62,073 bases of DNA from an uncultured Sphingopyxis sp. Its GTDB lineage: Bacteria; Pseudomonadota; Alphaproteobacteria; Sphingomonadales; Sphingomonadaceae. Position numbers and translations under genes: made by a program. Under the pieces are notes generated by a model, which saw only the letters and a program-made list of their open reading frames with translations, was not told where the DNA came from and searched no databases. This document shows positions 25,569 through 34,677 of this stretch, in pieces. Positions within the stretch are counted from its first letter, which is position 1, and every line of letters begins with the position of its first letter. The DNA is taken from contig CALMYE010000195.1 in the NCBI GenBank assembly GCA_937873425.1, positions 1 through 62,073 of the forward strand. The letters run 5' to 3'.

Positions 25569-26855
25569 TCAATCCTTCTGGCTGATGTCGGGGGCGGAGC
25601 CGGCGCCATGGCTGTCGCCGGCCTTGAGGGTCTGCGAGGCGATGGTGGCGCCCGAGGTGACGGCCTGCCGCCGCTTCATGGCGGCCGCCCAGGTCGGGGG
25701 CGACGCCGCGCCGTCGCTGGCGGTGGCAGCGCCGGCCGCGGACTTGCCCGCCTGCCCCGCGGCATAGCTTTGACGCAGGCGTTCAGCCGCGGCGCGGAGA
25801 GGCGAACCCGCGCCGCGCGCCGTGTCACGCGCCACATTGGCGAGCCCCGCACCGAACGCCCGCATCCCGCTCTTCCCGGCCGCACCCCGGGCATAGGATG
25901 CCGAAGCGCTGCCGGACGCGCGCGAGGCTCCGAGCGCGGTGCGACCGACGGCACTGCTCGCCGCGCCCGCCGCCAGCGTCGCGCCGGCGGCCCCGGCAGC
26001 GATCGTCGCGCCGGCCGCGAGGGTGGTGCCGGCAGCGGCGCCTGCCCCGAGCTGCGGGCCGCCCGCCACGATGCCGTTGGCGACGCTCGGACCGAAGATG
26101 CCGAGACCCAGCAGGGTCAAGGCGCCGAGTGCGATCGCCATCACCTCGCGGATGTCGGGTTCGGTCCCGAGCCCCGCGTCCATGAAGCGCTGGAAGAGGG
26201 TCGTGCCGATGCCGGTGATGACCGCGAGCACGAGGAGCTTGATGCCCGAGGAGATGATATGGCCGAGGACGCGCTCGGCCATGAAAGCGGTGCGCCCAAA
26301 GAAGGCGAAGGGCAGCAGGACGAAGCCCGCGAGCGTCACCAATTTGAACTCCAGGATCGTGACGAAGACCTGCACCGCGAGAATGAAGAAGGCGATCACG
26401 ACGATCACCCAGGCGATCAGCAGGATCAGGATCTGGACGAAGTTGGTGAAGAGCCCCACCGGGCCGACAAGATCGGCGGTCGCGTCGAGCAAGGGCTCGG
26501 CGGCATCGAGGCCGGTGGACGCGATCATGCCGGGGCGCATGAAATCGCCGATCGCCATCGTGCTTCCCGCCGCTTTCAGGCCCAGCCCGGCGAAGCTCTC
26601 GAGCAATATCGTGGCCAGCGCCTGGAAATTGCCGATGATGAAGGCGAAGACGCCAATATAGAGCGTCTTCTTCACAAGCCGCTGCAGCACGTCCTCGTCG
26701 GTGCCCCATGCCCAGAAGAGCGCCGCGATCGTTATATCGATCACGATCAGCGTCGAGGACAGGAACCCGACCTCGCCGCCGAGCAATCCGAACCCGCTGT
26801 CGATATAGGTCGAGAAGACCGACAGGAAATTATCGATAACGCCGGTGTCGTTCAT
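25569..26855 (-). CDS. trbL: TrbL/VirB6 family P-type conjugative transfer protein
   Basis: Polytopic inner-membrane channel component. The 428-residue protein has about six helices in the first 260 residues, including ILILLIAWVIVVIAFFILAV, and a long Ala/Gly/Ser-rich C-terminal tail (about 270-428). ATG 26855 (MNDTGVIDNFLSVF) overlaps the trbK stop. The tail is low-complexity and probably disordered, as in many TrbL proteins. Confidence 0.94.
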   Translation of the reverse strand: MNDTGVIDNFLSVFSTYIDSGFGLLGGEVGFLSSTLIVIDITIAALFWAWGTDEDVLQRLVKKTLYIGVFAFIIGNFQALATILLESFAGLGLKAAGSTMAIGDFMRPGMIASTGLDAAEPLLDATADLVGPVGLFTNFVQILILLIAWVIVVIAFFILAVQVFVTILEFKLVTLAGFVLLPFAFFGRTAFMAERVLGHIISSGIKLLVLAVITGIGTTLFQRFMDAGLGTEPDIREVMAIALGALTLLGLGIFGPSVANGIVAGGPQLGAGAAAGTTLAAGATIAAGAAGATLAAGAASSAVGRTALGASRASGSASASYARGAAGKSGMRAFGAGLANVARDTARGAGSPLRAAAERLRQSYAAGQAGKSAAGAATASDGAASPPTWAAAMKRRQAVTSGATIASQTLKAGDSHGAGSAPDISQKD

Positions 26856-27103
26856 GGCTTGCTCTTTTCGGTCCGGAAGAAATGGCGCCGCTTCGCTTCC
26901 CAGGCCGCCTCGCATTCGGGATCGGCCTCGGTGGCGGTTCGGCAGCGACGAAGCGTGTCACCATAATCAGGGGGTGCGTCCGCCCCGGAGATCGCAGGAG
27001 CGAACGCACGGGGCGCGGGCGGATCGAGCGCGGCGACAAGGGCGAGGGTCAGCGCAAGACCCAGGACGATTGCCCCCATAACCAGCCCGCCCGCCCGGCC
27101 CAT
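26852..27103 (-). CDS. trbK: putative entry-exclusion protein TrbK (TrbK-alt)
   Basis: An 83-residue protein with an N-terminal membrane helix (VMGAIVLGLALTLALVAAL) and the conserved tail LRRCRTATEADPECEAAW followed by RRHFF, which I recognise as the alternative TrbK family. TrbK prevents redundant conjugation between cells carrying the same element. It is placed between trbJ and trbL with a 1-nt gap and an ATGA overlap, as expected. The Cys pair in the tail is conserved in the family. Confidence 0.87.
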   Translation of the reverse strand: MGRAGGLVMGAIVLGLALTLALVAALDPPAPRAFAPAISGADAPPDYGDTLRRCRTATEADPECEAAWEAKRRHFFRTEKSKP

Positions 27104-27104
27104 C

Positions 27105-27821
27105 TCAATTGCCCTTGCGGAAGCGGCGGAAGCGCTCGCGGCCTTCGGCCTCGGCGGCCGCCGCGCGCGCGGCATCGAGCATCTCGGCGCGGCCCTGCGC
27201 ACTCATGACGGCGGCGAGATCGGCGATCTGCTGCGACTGGATGGCGAGCAGCTGGTTGCCCGCCTGCGCGGCCTGCAGCGCGCCGGTTGCCGACTGGCTG
27301 GCGCCGACGATCGTCGAGATCGACGTGCGCGTTCCGCCCATATTCGTGACGATGCCGGCCTGCACCTTCATCGCATCCTCGAAGGCGCCGACGCTGTCCT
27401 TCCAGCGCGCCTCGGCATTGGCGACCATCTCGGCGGCAGAGCCCGTCAGCGCTCCGCCCTTGTAGCGCGCCTCGAACCCCTTCTGGATGTCCGACACGTT
27501 GAACGCGATGCCCTCGGCCTGCGCGAGGAGCTGGCGCGTCTGGTCGACCTGCGCCTCGAGCGTGCCCAGCGTCGATGTCGGCAGGCTGTTGAGGTTCTTC
27601 GCCTCGTTCATCAGCGAGGTCGCCTGATTCTGCAGCTGCTTGATCTGGTTGTTGATCTGCTCGAGCGTGCGCGCCGCGGTCAGGATATTCTGCGAATAGT
27701 TGCGCGGATCGTGGACGATGCCGCCGAGCTGCGCGCTCGCCGGGACGGCCAGCATCGCGCCCGACACGGGGAGCGACACAAGGGCCGCGGCAGCGACGGC
27801 GCGGACGATATAATTCTTCAT
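27105..27821 (-). CDS. trbJ: TrbJ/VirB5-like P-type conjugative transfer protein
   Basis: Secreted or minor pilus component. The 238-residue protein has signal peptide MKNYIVRAVAAAALVSLPVS and a helical coiled-coil-like mature part (AARTLEQINNQIKQLQNQAT, QLLAIQSQQIADLAAVMSAQ). DPRNYSQNIL after cleavage is typical of TrbJ. It overlaps trbE by ATGA (27818-27821), so it is part of the same operon. Confidence 0.93.
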   Translation of the reverse strand: MKNYIVRAVAAAALVSLPVSGAMLAVPASAQLGGIVHDPRNYSQNILTAARTLEQINNQIKQLQNQATSLMNEAKNLNSLPTSTLGTLEAQVDQTRQLLAQAEGIAFNVSDIQKGFEARYKGGALTGSAAEMVANAEARWKDSVGAFEDAMKVQAGIVTNMGGTRTSISTIVGASQSATGALQAAQAGNQLLAIQSQQIADLAAVMSAQGRAEMLDAARAAAAEAEGRERFRRFRKGN

Positions 27822-30259
27822 CGGGGGGTCTCCTCATTGGGGGCGGCGATGGTGGGGAGCAGCTCGGCCGCCCATTCGAGCTTGCGGTGGGAAAGCCAGG
27901 CGGCCGCGAACCCTTCGGGGCCGTGCGCTGCGAACAGCTCGGCGATGCGCGTCTGGTCGGTCTTCGAGGATGCGGCGGTGAAGGCGAGCGCAACCTCGCC
28001 CAGCCCCAGGTCGAAGAGGCGATTGCCGCGCCGCGACTGGCAATAATAGTCGCGCTTAGGCGTCGCCCGGCTCAATATCTCGATCTGCCGGTCGTTGAGG
28101 CCGAAGCGCTCGTAGATGCGGGCAATCTGCGGCTCGAGCGCGCGCTCGTTCGGCAGGAATATGCGGGTCGGGCAGCTTTCGATGATCGCGGGTGCGATGC
28201 TAGAGGTTTCGATGTCGGCAAGGCTCTGCGTCGCGAAGACCACGCTCGCATTCTTCTTGCGGAGCGTCTTCAGCCATTCGCGCAGCTGCGCCGCGAAGGC
28301 CGGGCTGTCGAGCACGAGCCAGCCTTCGTCGATGATGATGAGCGTCGGCGAGCCGTCGAGCCGTCCGGCGATCCGGTGAAACAGATAGGACAGGACGGGT
28401 CCCGCCGACGCGGCGCCGACAAGGCCTTCGGTCTCGAAGGCCTGTACACGCGCGGCCCCGATGCGCTCCTCGTCGGCATCGAGCAGCCGCCCCCAAGGTC
28501 CGCCGACCAAATAGGGCGCGAGCGCCTGCTTGAGGTCGCGCGACTGGAGGAGCACCGCGAGCCCCGTCAGCGTGCGTTCGGCGACAGGCGCCGTCGCGAG
28601 CGAGGTCAGCGCCGACCAGAGATGCTCCTTCGCCGCCGGGTCGATTGTCATGCCTTCGCCCGCGAACAGCGCGGCGAGCCATTCGGCCGCCCAGCTCCGC
28701 TCGGACGCCTCGTCGATCCGGGCGAGCGGCTGCAACGCCACGCCGCCCTCCCCATCGTGGAGCGCCCCGCCCAGGTCCTGCCAGTCCCCGCCCATCGCGA
28801 GGGCCGCGGCGCGGATCGAGCCGCCGAAATCGAACGCGAAGATTTGCGAGCCCGGATAGCGGCGAAACTGCATGGCCATCGTCGCGAGCAGCACCGATTT
28901 GCCTGCCCCCGTCGGACCGACGACGAGGCAATGGCCCACGTCGCCGACATGGAGCGAAAGGCGGAACGGGGTCGAGCCTTCGGTCTTGCCATAGAGCAAG
29001 GGGGCGTCTCCGAAATGCTCGTCCCGTTCCGCCCCCGCCCACACGGCGGACAGGGGGATCATGTGGGCGAGGTTGAGGGTGGAAATCGGCGGCTGGCGAA
29101 CATTGGCATAGGCGTGGCCGGGCAGGCTCCCGAGCCAGGCCTCGATCGCGTTCATGCCCTCGATCGTGCAGGTGAAGTCGCGCCCCTGGATGACCTTCTC
29201 GACCAGCCGGAGCTTCTCCGCGGCGAGGGCCGCGTCGCTGTCCCACACGGTTACGGTCGCGGTCACATAGGCGACGCCGGCATGATCTGCTCCAAGTTCC
29301 TGCAAGGCCATGTCGGCATCGGCGGCCTTGTTCGAGGCGTCGCTGTCGACGAGCGCCGATTGCTCGTTGGTCATCACCTCCTTGAGGATCGCCGCGATCG
29401 ACTTGCGCTTGGCGAACCATTGCCGCCGGATTTTCGTCAGCAGTTTGGTCGCGACGGTCTTGTCGAGCATGATCGCGCGGGTCGACCAGCGATAGGCGAA
29501 GGCCAGCCGGTTGAGATCGTCGAGCAGGCCGGGCCAGGTCGCGGTCGGAAATCCCGTGATCGTCAGGGTCCGCAGATGCTGCTCGCCGAGCCGCGGCTCA
29601 AGCCCGCCGATGAGCGGCTGGTCCGTCAGCAGCGCGTCGAGATAGATGGGCGTCTCGGGGACCCGGACACGCTGCCGCTTCGTCGATACGGTTGAATGGA
29701 GATAGGTCAGCGTCTCGCCGTCATCGAGCCATTCGGCCTCGGGCATGAAGCCTTCGACGAGATGAAGGATACGGTTCGACCGGTCGATGAAGCTCGCGAG
29801 ATGCTCCTTCGGATCGACCCCCGAGCGCTCCATCCCTTCATAAAGCCAGCCCTCCGCCCGCGAGGCATCCTCGGCCGGCGGCATCCACAGGAGGGTCAGA
29901 TAATAGCGGCTCTCGAAATGCGCCCCTTCCTCCCGGAATTGCTCGCGGCGCTCCATGTCGACCAGACCGGATGCCGGATCGGGGAATGAGGATCCCGGAT
30001 AATCGCGCGACGGCAGCCGCTGCGCCTCCACGAACAAGGCCCAGCCCGAGCCGAGGCGCCGGATCGCATTGTTGAGCCGGGCGGTGACCGCGACGAGCTC
30101 TGCGGGGGTGGCGCTGTCGAGATCGGGACCGCGGAAGGACGCGGTTCGCTGGAAGGAGCCATCCTTGTTCAGCACCGCGCCTTCGGCGACCAGCGCGACC
30201 CAGGGGAGATAATCGGCAAGGCAGGCCGACTTCGAGCGATATTCGGCGAGGTTCATCAT
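27818..30259 (-). CDS. trbE: TrbE/VirB4 family conjugal transfer ATPase
   Basis: The large ATPase that drives pilus assembly and substrate transfer at the cytoplasmic face. The 813-residue length is normal for TrbE. The N-terminal CagE/TrbE domain starts MMNLAEYRSKSACLADYLPW. Walker A GPTGAGKS is at about residues 447-454, and Walker B lies in PTLIIIDEGWLVL. The downstream FATQSLADI motif is typical. It overlaps trbD by 4 nt (an alternative ATG is at 30256) and trbJ by ATGA. Confidence 0.96.
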   Translation of the reverse strand: MMNLAEYRSKSACLADYLPWVALVAEGAVLNKDGSFQRTASFRGPDLDSATPAELVAVTARLNNAIRRLGSGWALFVEAQRLPSRDYPGSSFPDPASGLVDMERREQFREEGAHFESRYYLTLLWMPPAEDASRAEGWLYEGMERSGVDPKEHLASFIDRSNRILHLVEGFMPEAEWLDDGETLTYLHSTVSTKRQRVRVPETPIYLDALLTDQPLIGGLEPRLGEQHLRTLTITGFPTATWPGLLDDLNRLAFAYRWSTRAIMLDKTVATKLLTKIRRQWFAKRKSIAAILKEVMTNEQSALVDSDASNKAADADMALQELGADHAGVAYVTATVTVWDSDAALAAEKLRLVEKVIQGRDFTCTIEGMNAIEAWLGSLPGHAYANVRQPPISTLNLAHMIPLSAVWAGAERDEHFGDAPLLYGKTEGSTPFRLSLHVGDVGHCLVVGPTGAGKSVLLATMAMQFRRYPGSQIFAFDFGGSIRAAALAMGGDWQDLGGALHDGEGGVALQPLARIDEASERSWAAEWLAALFAGEGMTIDPAAKEHLWSALTSLATAPVAERTLTGLAVLLQSRDLKQALAPYLVGGPWGRLLDADEERIGAARVQAFETEGLVGAASAGPVLSYLFHRIAGRLDGSPTLIIIDEGWLVLDSPAFAAQLREWLKTLRKKNASVVFATQSLADIETSSIAPAIIESCPTRIFLPNERALEPQIARIYERFGLNDRQIEILSRATPKRDYYCQSRRGNRLFDLGLGEVALAFTAASSKTDQTRIAELFAAHGPEGFAAAWLSHRKLEWAAELLPTIAAPNEETPR

Positions 30260-30525
30260 GGCCGCATCCAGACAGGATATTTGAGGTGACGCTTGGCGAC
30301 GTCGACGAATTGCGGGTCGCGGCGCGCCGCCCAGACCGAGAGCGCATGGCCGACGATCCAGAGGACGAGACCCGCGATCCAGAGGCGGAGACCAAGGCCG
30401 ATCCCGGCCGCGAGCGTGCCATTGGCGATCGCGAGGGCGCGCGGCGCGCCGCCGAGCAGGATCGGCTCGGCGAGCGCGCGGTGCACGGGCGCGAAGAAAC
30501 CGGTGACTTCGGCCGGAGCATCCAT
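30256..30525 (-). CDS. trbD: TrbD/VirB3-like conjugal transfer protein
   Basis: An 89-residue inner-membrane protein with MDAPAEVTGFFAPVHRALAE, the FFAPVHRALxEPILLGG landmark of the VirB3/TrbD family, and two hydrophobic stretches (about 31-46 and 49-66). It partners VirB4/TrbE and overlaps trbE by 4 nt and the trbC stop by 1 nt (TGATG). The chosen ATG at 30525 gives the family length. Confidence 0.92.
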   Translation of the reverse strand: MDAPAEVTGFFAPVHRALAEPILLGGAPRALAIANGTLAAGIGLGLRLWIAGLVLWIVGHALSVWAARRDPQFVDVAKRHLKYPVWMRP

Positions 30526-30857
30526 CAGACGACGGCTCCGCCGCCGAAGGAAAAGAAGGTCAGGAAGAAGCTCGACGCCGCGAAGGCGATCGACAGCCCG
30601 AACACGATCTGGACCATGCGGCGAAAGCCGCCCGACGTGTCGCCGAACGAGATGGTCAGACCGGTGATGATGATGATGATCAGCGAGATCACCTTCGCGA
30701 CCGGCCCCTCGACGCTTTCGAGGATCGATTGCAGCGGCGCTTCCCATGGCATCGACGAGCCACCGGCCCGAGCCGGGAAGGCGGTAACGAGCGCGACATA
30801 AAGAGCGGTCGGGGCGAGCAGGAAGCGCGGTGCCTCCCGCCGGGCGGCGTGGGTCAT
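30525..30857 (-). CDS. trbC: TrbC/VirB2 family pilin
   Basis: Conjugative pilus subunit precursor. The 110-residue protein has a long signal peptide (MTHAARREAPRFLLAPTALY onward) with likely cleavage near FPARA, then two hydrophobic helices (about 53-70 and 80-103) with a short loop GDTSGGFRRMVQ, the VirB2 pattern. It lies 2 nt after trbB. TrbC-type pilins may be cyclised by the TraF peptidase, and a TraF-like gene is present near 42 kb. Confidence 0.93.
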   Translation of the reverse strand: MTHAARREAPRFLLAPTALYVALVTAFPARAGGSSMPWEAPLQSILESVEGPVAKVISLIIIIITGLTISFGDTSGGFRRMVQIVFGLSIAFAASSFFLTFFSFGGGAVV

Positions 30858-30859
30858 GG

Positions 30860-31837
30860 TCAGTCTCCTTCGGGGGTAAAGAGGGGGGTGATGCGATAGT
30901 CGCCGGTCGACGCATCGAGACCGTTGACGCGGGCGAGTTCGGCAAGGCGCCGCCCGGCGCCGTCGCGCACGAGAACGGCAACGAGATCGATCGTTTCTGC
31001 GAGGAGGGCCCGCGGGACCGTGATCACGGCTTCCTGAATGAGCTGCTCCATGCGGCGGAGTGCGCCGATCGCGCTGCCCGCGTGGATCGTGCCGATGCCG
31101 CCGGGATGTCCGGTGCCCCACGCCTTCAGAAGATCGAGCGCCTCGGCACCGCGGACCTCGCCGATCGGGATGCGGTCCGGCCGAAGCCGAAGCGAGGAAC
31201 GGACGAGATCGGACAGCGACGCGACCCCATCCTTGGTGCGCATCGCGACGAGGTTCGGAGCGGCACATTGGAGCTCGCGGGTGTCTTCGATCAGGACGAC
31301 GCGTTCGCTGGTCTTGGCAACCTCGGCGAGCAGGGCATTGGTGAGCGTCGTCTTACCCGTCCCGGTTCCGCCGGCGACGAGGATATTGAGGCGCTCGGCG
31401 ACCCCGGAGCGCAGCGCCTCGGCCGCCGGTGCGGACATGATGCCGGCTGCGACATAATCGCCGAGCGAGAAGACGGCGACCGCGGGCTTGCGGATTGCGA
31501 AGGTCGGCGCCGCGACCACGGGCGGCAACAGACCCTCGAAGCGCTCGCCGCTTTCGGGAAGCTCGGCCGACACGCGCGGCGACCCGGCATGGACCTCGGC
31601 GCCGACATGATGCGCCACGAGCCGGATGATGCGCTCGCCATCGGTGGCCGCGAGCAGGATACCGCTATCGGTGATCCCTGCGCCGAGGCGATCGACCCAG
31701 AGCCGACCGTCGGGGTTCAGCATGATTTCGATGACCGCGGGGTCGGCAAGCCACTCGGCAATTGCGCCGCCAAGCGCTGTCCGCAGCATGCGGGCACCAC
31801 GCCCCTGCGCCTCGAAACGGACCGGCTCTGCGCCCAT
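30860..31837 (-). CDS. trbB: TrbB/VirB11 family P-type conjugative transfer ATPase
   Basis: Hexameric secretion ATPase. The 325-residue protein has an N-terminal domain ([20 protein letters not shown]), Walker [10 protein letters not shown] at about 157-165, [12 protein letters not shown] (Walker B/Asp box) and [19 protein letters not shown] with the downstream His box [10 protein letters not shown]. It is the first gene of the trbBCDEJKLFGI operon. The promoter must lie in the AT-rich gap 31838-32057, which it shares with a divergent LuxR-like gene. Confidence 0.95.
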   Translation of the reverse strand: MGAEPVRFEAQGRGARMLRTALGGAIAEWLADPAVIEIMLNPDGRLWVDRLGAGITDSGILLAATDGERIIRLVAHHVGAEVHAGSPRVSAELPESGERFEGLLPPVVAAPTFAIRKPAVAVFSLGDYVAAGIMSAPAAEALRSGVAERLNILVAGGTGTGKTTLTNALLAEVAKTSERVVLIEDTRELQCAAPNLVAMRTKDGVASLSDLVRSSLRLRPDRIPIGEVRGAEALDLLKAWGTGHPGGIGTIHAGSAIGALRRMEQLIQEAVITVPRALLAETIDLVAVLVRDGAGRRLAELARVNGLDASTGDYRITPLFTPEGD

Positions 31838-32041
31838 GATAGTCCCCGTTGGATGGTCCGGGCAAGGACGCCCGGCTCGACGGGGACGAGTAAGAGACGC
31901 AGAGATTCACTATTTTCAACAGAGATTTGCGCGCGTCGTACTGTGGGTAAGAAAGACAGGGAATGGCGTAGGCCGCGATGCGATCAGTTCCGATTCGGAA
32001 GCGATTAAATGAAGGTCGGCGGGTTGTGCCGAGCGCGATTT

Positions 32042-32055
32042 TGACAACAGTGTCA
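32042..32055. promoter_or_regulatory. inverted repeat TGACA-N4-TGTCA at the LuxR-like gene start
   Basis: TGACA (32042-32046) and TGTCA (32051-32055) form an inverted repeat two bases before the ATG of the regulator gene, in the trbB/regulator intergenic region. It shares half-sites with TGACATTGTCA upstream of the QueC-like operon. It could be an operator controlling the regulator and perhaps trb transcription. Confidence 0.4.
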
Positions 32056-32057
32056 GG

Positions 32058-32576
32058 ATGAGTGATTCGGGGTCGCAGCATTCGGACGAGTTCTTGAGGT
32101 GGACGCGCTTGACAGAAAAGCAGCGGGCCTGTCTCGATTTGCTGCTGGAACGAAAAACCTCGAAACAGATCGCCCGCGACCTCGACATATCGAAGCAGGC
32201 GGTGGATTTGCGGCTCACCACCGCACGCGACACGCTGGGCGCGGCCAACCGCGACGAGACCGCGATCATCTATGCGCGGCTCCGCCAGACCTATGATCGG
32301 ATACCATGTGATCCGGTCATACTACCGCCAACCCCCGAACTGGTGCCATCCGATTTCCCGGACGGTGACCCCGCTAGCTTGCTGCATCTGAACGATAATT
32401 TGGCAAGTCGAGCCGGGTCTCGGAGCGAAGGCTCTCCGTTCAGGGATTTGCTGAGGCCGAACTATAGGCCTCAGGCCCGGGTCGTGATCGTCGTGAGCTT
32501 GCTCATCGCGGTCCTGCTCATGGTCATCGCAGGCCTGTCGATCGGTCAGACGCTGACCCGGCTCGCCTCGGCCTGA
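32058..32576 (+). CDS. LuxR-type HTH regulator with C-terminal membrane anchor
   Basis: A 172-residue protein with an N-terminal GerE/LuxR helix-turn-helix (about 14-66, LTEKQRACLDLLLERKTSKQ, then IARDLDISKQAVDLRL), a proline-rich linker, and one C-terminal transmembrane helix (about 142-164, VVIVVSLLIAVLLMVIAGL). No receiver or ligand domain is present. It is divergent from trbB across a 220-nt AT-rich region and is a good candidate regulator of conjugation. The membrane anchor suggests envelope or contact sensing (inference). Confidence 0.85.
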   Translation: MSDSGSQHSDEFLRWTRLTEKQRACLDLLLERKTSKQIARDLDISKQAVDLRLTTARDTLGAANRDETAIIYARLRQTYDRIPCDPVILPPTPELVPSDFPDGDPASLLHLNDNLASRAGSRSEGSPFRDLLRPNYRPQARVVIVVSLLIAVLLMVIAGLSIGQTLTRLASA

Positions 32577-32637
32577 TCCCATATCGTGTTGAACCATGGT
32601 CCGGGAGCGCAGCGCGCTTCTCCGGAGAGGAGAGTCT

Positions 32638-32970
32638 ATGCAAAATTTGAACAGCGTTGCCGCGGAGCGGTTGCAGCGAGTGGTGCCTGCAGCCGAAGCG
32701 CAGATCGATGGCGCCCTCATCGCCGTTTCGTCGCTGATGGCGGAGGTCGTCACTGCCCGTCGAGATACGGCCGGCGTCCCTGCTGCCAAGGGACATGCGA
32801 CGATCCGCCGCATCGCCGAAGCGCAACTGGCGCTGGTCGGGGTGAGCGGCGACATCCTTCGTGTTCATGGCGACCTTGCCGATATCGGCCGTGAAACGTC
32901 AGGCCTCGACCTTCACGAATGCCCCGCAGCTGCCGAAGCCGGCCCCGCAAAGCTTTCCCTGGTGAGCTGA
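32638..32970 (+). CDS. hypothetical protein, LuxR-like gene neighbour
   Basis: A 110-residue, mostly helical protein (LQRVVPAAEAQIDGALIAVS, IRRIAEAQLALVGVSGDILR) without signal or membrane segment; family not recognised. ATG 32638 is preferred because GGAGAGGAGAG lies just upstream; the frame is open to 32596. It sits 61 nt after the LuxR-type gene on the same strand, a likely operon partner. Confidence 0.65.
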   Translation: MQNLNSVAAERLQRVVPAAEAQIDGALIAVSSLMAEVVTARRDTAGVPAAKGHATIRRIAEAQLALVGVSGDILRVHGDLADIGRETSGLDLHECPAAAEAGPAKLSLVS

Positions 32971-33002
32971 GCGACATTGACGATGGGCCATCGGCATGGT
33001 GA

Positions 33003-33488
33003 ATGAGCGCGATGCTGCGGATCGCAATCTTCGTGACATTGCTGCTGGTGGCTCTCGTCTACGCTCTCCGCAAGGGCGGCGGCCCGGAGAGAGCGGTGGC
33101 AGCCATTCTCCTGTTCATGCTGATTTCCGATCAGGCTCTACACCTGATTTTTGCGGTGAACTTTGTCACGGTCGATACGGGTCACTTGCTGATCGATCTG
33201 ATAGCGGCGGCCGCGACGATGACCGTAGCGCTGACGGCCTATCGCTTCTGGCCCATGCTGGCGGCAGTGCTGCAATGTCTTCCGCTACTGGCTCACACGA
33301 CCCGCGCGATCGACATGGAACTCCACCCAATAGCGTATCTGACGATGCAGGTCGCTGCATCCTGGCTTCTTCCGCCGCTCCTCGTGGCCGCAACCTGGCA
33401 TCACCAAAAGCGATTGGCTCGAGCCGGCAGCGATCGGTCCTGGTACATTTCATTGCGACCATCGAGCCCGAACGCTGCGAAGCCTTAG
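33003..33488 (+). CDS. hypothetical membrane protein
   Basis: A 161-residue protein with four or five hydrophobic segments (about 5-22, 33-52, 60-80, 84-97 and 113-130) and a basic C-terminal tail (HHQKRLARAGSDRS). The family is not recognised. It follows the previous small gene by 32 nt and overlaps the start region of the RadC-like gene in another frame. An alternative ATG is at 33012. Confidence 0.7.
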   Translation: MSAMLRIAIFVTLLLVALVYALRKGGGPERAVAAILLFMLISDQALHLIFAVNFVTVDTGHLLIDLIAAAATMTVALTAYRFWPMLAAVLQCLPLLAHTTRAIDMELHPIAYLTMQVAASWLLPPLLVAATWHHQKRLARAGSDRSWYISLRPSSPNAAKP

Positions 33489-34426
33489 CGGACCGGCTAC
33501 TTGTCGCGTTTCATTCGATCAGCCGCATTTGGGCGCAGTCGCCAGAAGCGCTCGCTCGCGTCATTGGTGACGCGCCGCAGGTCGCAGAGGTCATTCTCGA
33601 GGCACATAAGCTCGCCACCGAGAGCCTTTCCGGCGATCTTCGAGGTATCAGCATCGATCCCTTCGACCGGAGGCTCCGCTCCTACCTCATCATGTCGATG
33701 GGCTCGCTCTCCGACGAACGGCTCCGTATCCTCTTCCTCGACGGTGGGCGCCATCTTCTCGCCGACGAGGTTTTGCAAAGCGGCACGCTTGCGCAGCTTG
33801 CCATCTACCCCCGAACGATCTTCCGGCGTGCGCTCGAACTCAATGCCGCCGGGCTAATCCTCGTCCACAACCATCCGAGCGGCGACCATCGCCCCAGCGT
33901 CGAGGACATCGAGGCGACGCGGAAGCTCGAAATGATCGGACGGTCGCTCAACGTCGAGATCATCGACCACATCGTTGTGACATCAACCCACTGCCATCAC
34001 GTCATCAGCAACGACACTCTTGCGGGGACGCCGATTCCGTCAGCCTCCTTCACATTGCGAAGTCCGGGAGGTCCCGCCCGCATCGACCATGGGGACATTG
34101 CGCTGGCTAATGCGAAGGCCGCGATGCGCAGGCGCCTCCTCCGCCAACAACTGATCGGGGCCCCTGAACTCTTTGGCGATCCCGCATGGGAAATGCTGAT
34201 CGATCTCTTCGTTCACGAATGCGAGCGAAAGCGCCTGTCCATCAGCGCGCTATGCGTCACGTCCTCGATCCCGATGAGCAGCGCGCTACGGCTGGCGCAG
34301 CGCCTCTGCGATGCCGGCATTACGCGCCGCGTACCCGATCCGATCGACGGGCGCCGGACTTTCATCCGGCTCGATCCGATCATCGCTCACCGGATGCGCG
34401 CCTATTTCGAAGCCGGTGCCGAATGA
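33275..34426 (+). CDS. RadC-like JAB (MPN+) domain protein with C-terminal winged helix
   Basis: The JAMM metal motif HNHPSGDHRPSVEDIEAT is clear, with an upstream helical region (IEPERCEALADRLLVAFHSI) like RadC. After it, about 90 extra residues look like a MarR-type winged helix (ISALCVTSSIPMSSALRLAQ, then RVPDPIDGRRTFIRLDPII). RadC-like proteins are frequent on conjugative elements, with unknown biochemical role. The start is uncertain: the frame is open from 32996, ATG 33275 is a candidate, and homology begins only near 33440. The 5' part overlaps the membrane-protein gene in another frame. Confidence 0.78.
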   Translation: MSSATGSHDPRDRHGTPPNSVSDDAGRCILASSAAPRGRNLASPKAIGSSRQRSVLVHFIATIEPERCEALADRLLVAFHSISRIWAQSPEALARVIGDAPQVAEVILEAHKLATESLSGDLRGISIDPFDRRLRSYLIMSMGSLSDERLRILFLDGGRHLLADEVLQSGTLAQLAIYPRTIFRRALELNAAGLILVHNHPSGDHRPSVEDIEATRKLEMIGRSLNVEIIDHIVVTSTHCHHVISNDTLAGTPIPSASFTLRSPGGPARIDHGDIALANAKAAMRRRLLRQQLIGAPELFGDPAWEMLIDLFVHECERKRLSISALCVTSSIPMSSALRLAQRLCDAGITRRVPDPIDGRRTFIRLDPIIAHRMRAYFEAGAE

Positions 34427-34446
34427 ACGATGCCAAGGCCGGATCG

Positions 34447-34677
34447 TTAATGTTCGCGCGCGCTCCCCGAATGTTCGGCGGCCGCGCGCACCATTTGCGC
34501 CCAGCTCCCGATATAGGCAGCACGGTTCTTATATTGATCCCCGGACTCGGCCGTCATTAGCGCCACGCTGCCAAGCGTTTCGGCAAACTCATTGGTCGTG
34601 CAGACACCCTTTCGCTCCAGCACGCCGCCGAGCGCTGCCAATATTGAACCAACCGCAAAAAGTGCGTCTTCGTCCAT
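34447..34677 (-). CDS. small hypothetical protein
   Basis: A 76-residue helical protein (MDEDALFAVGSILAALGGVL, VALMTAESGDQYKNRAAYIG) of unknown family. An AAGGAG ribosome site lies upstream of ATG 34677. It is convergent with the RadC-like gene (20-nt gap). There is no signal peptide; the first hydrophobic stretch could be an amphipathic helix. Confidence 0.6.
   Translation of the reverse strand: MDEDALFAVGSILAALGGVLERKGVCTTNEFAETLGSVALMTAESGDQYKNRAAYIGSWAQMVRAAAEHSGSAREH

Noticed and set aside
27887-29695. Plus-strand open frame of 602 codons opposite trbE
   Set aside because: Antisense to trbE, which has intact Walker motifs and coupled neighbours; the frame lacks any recognisable motif.
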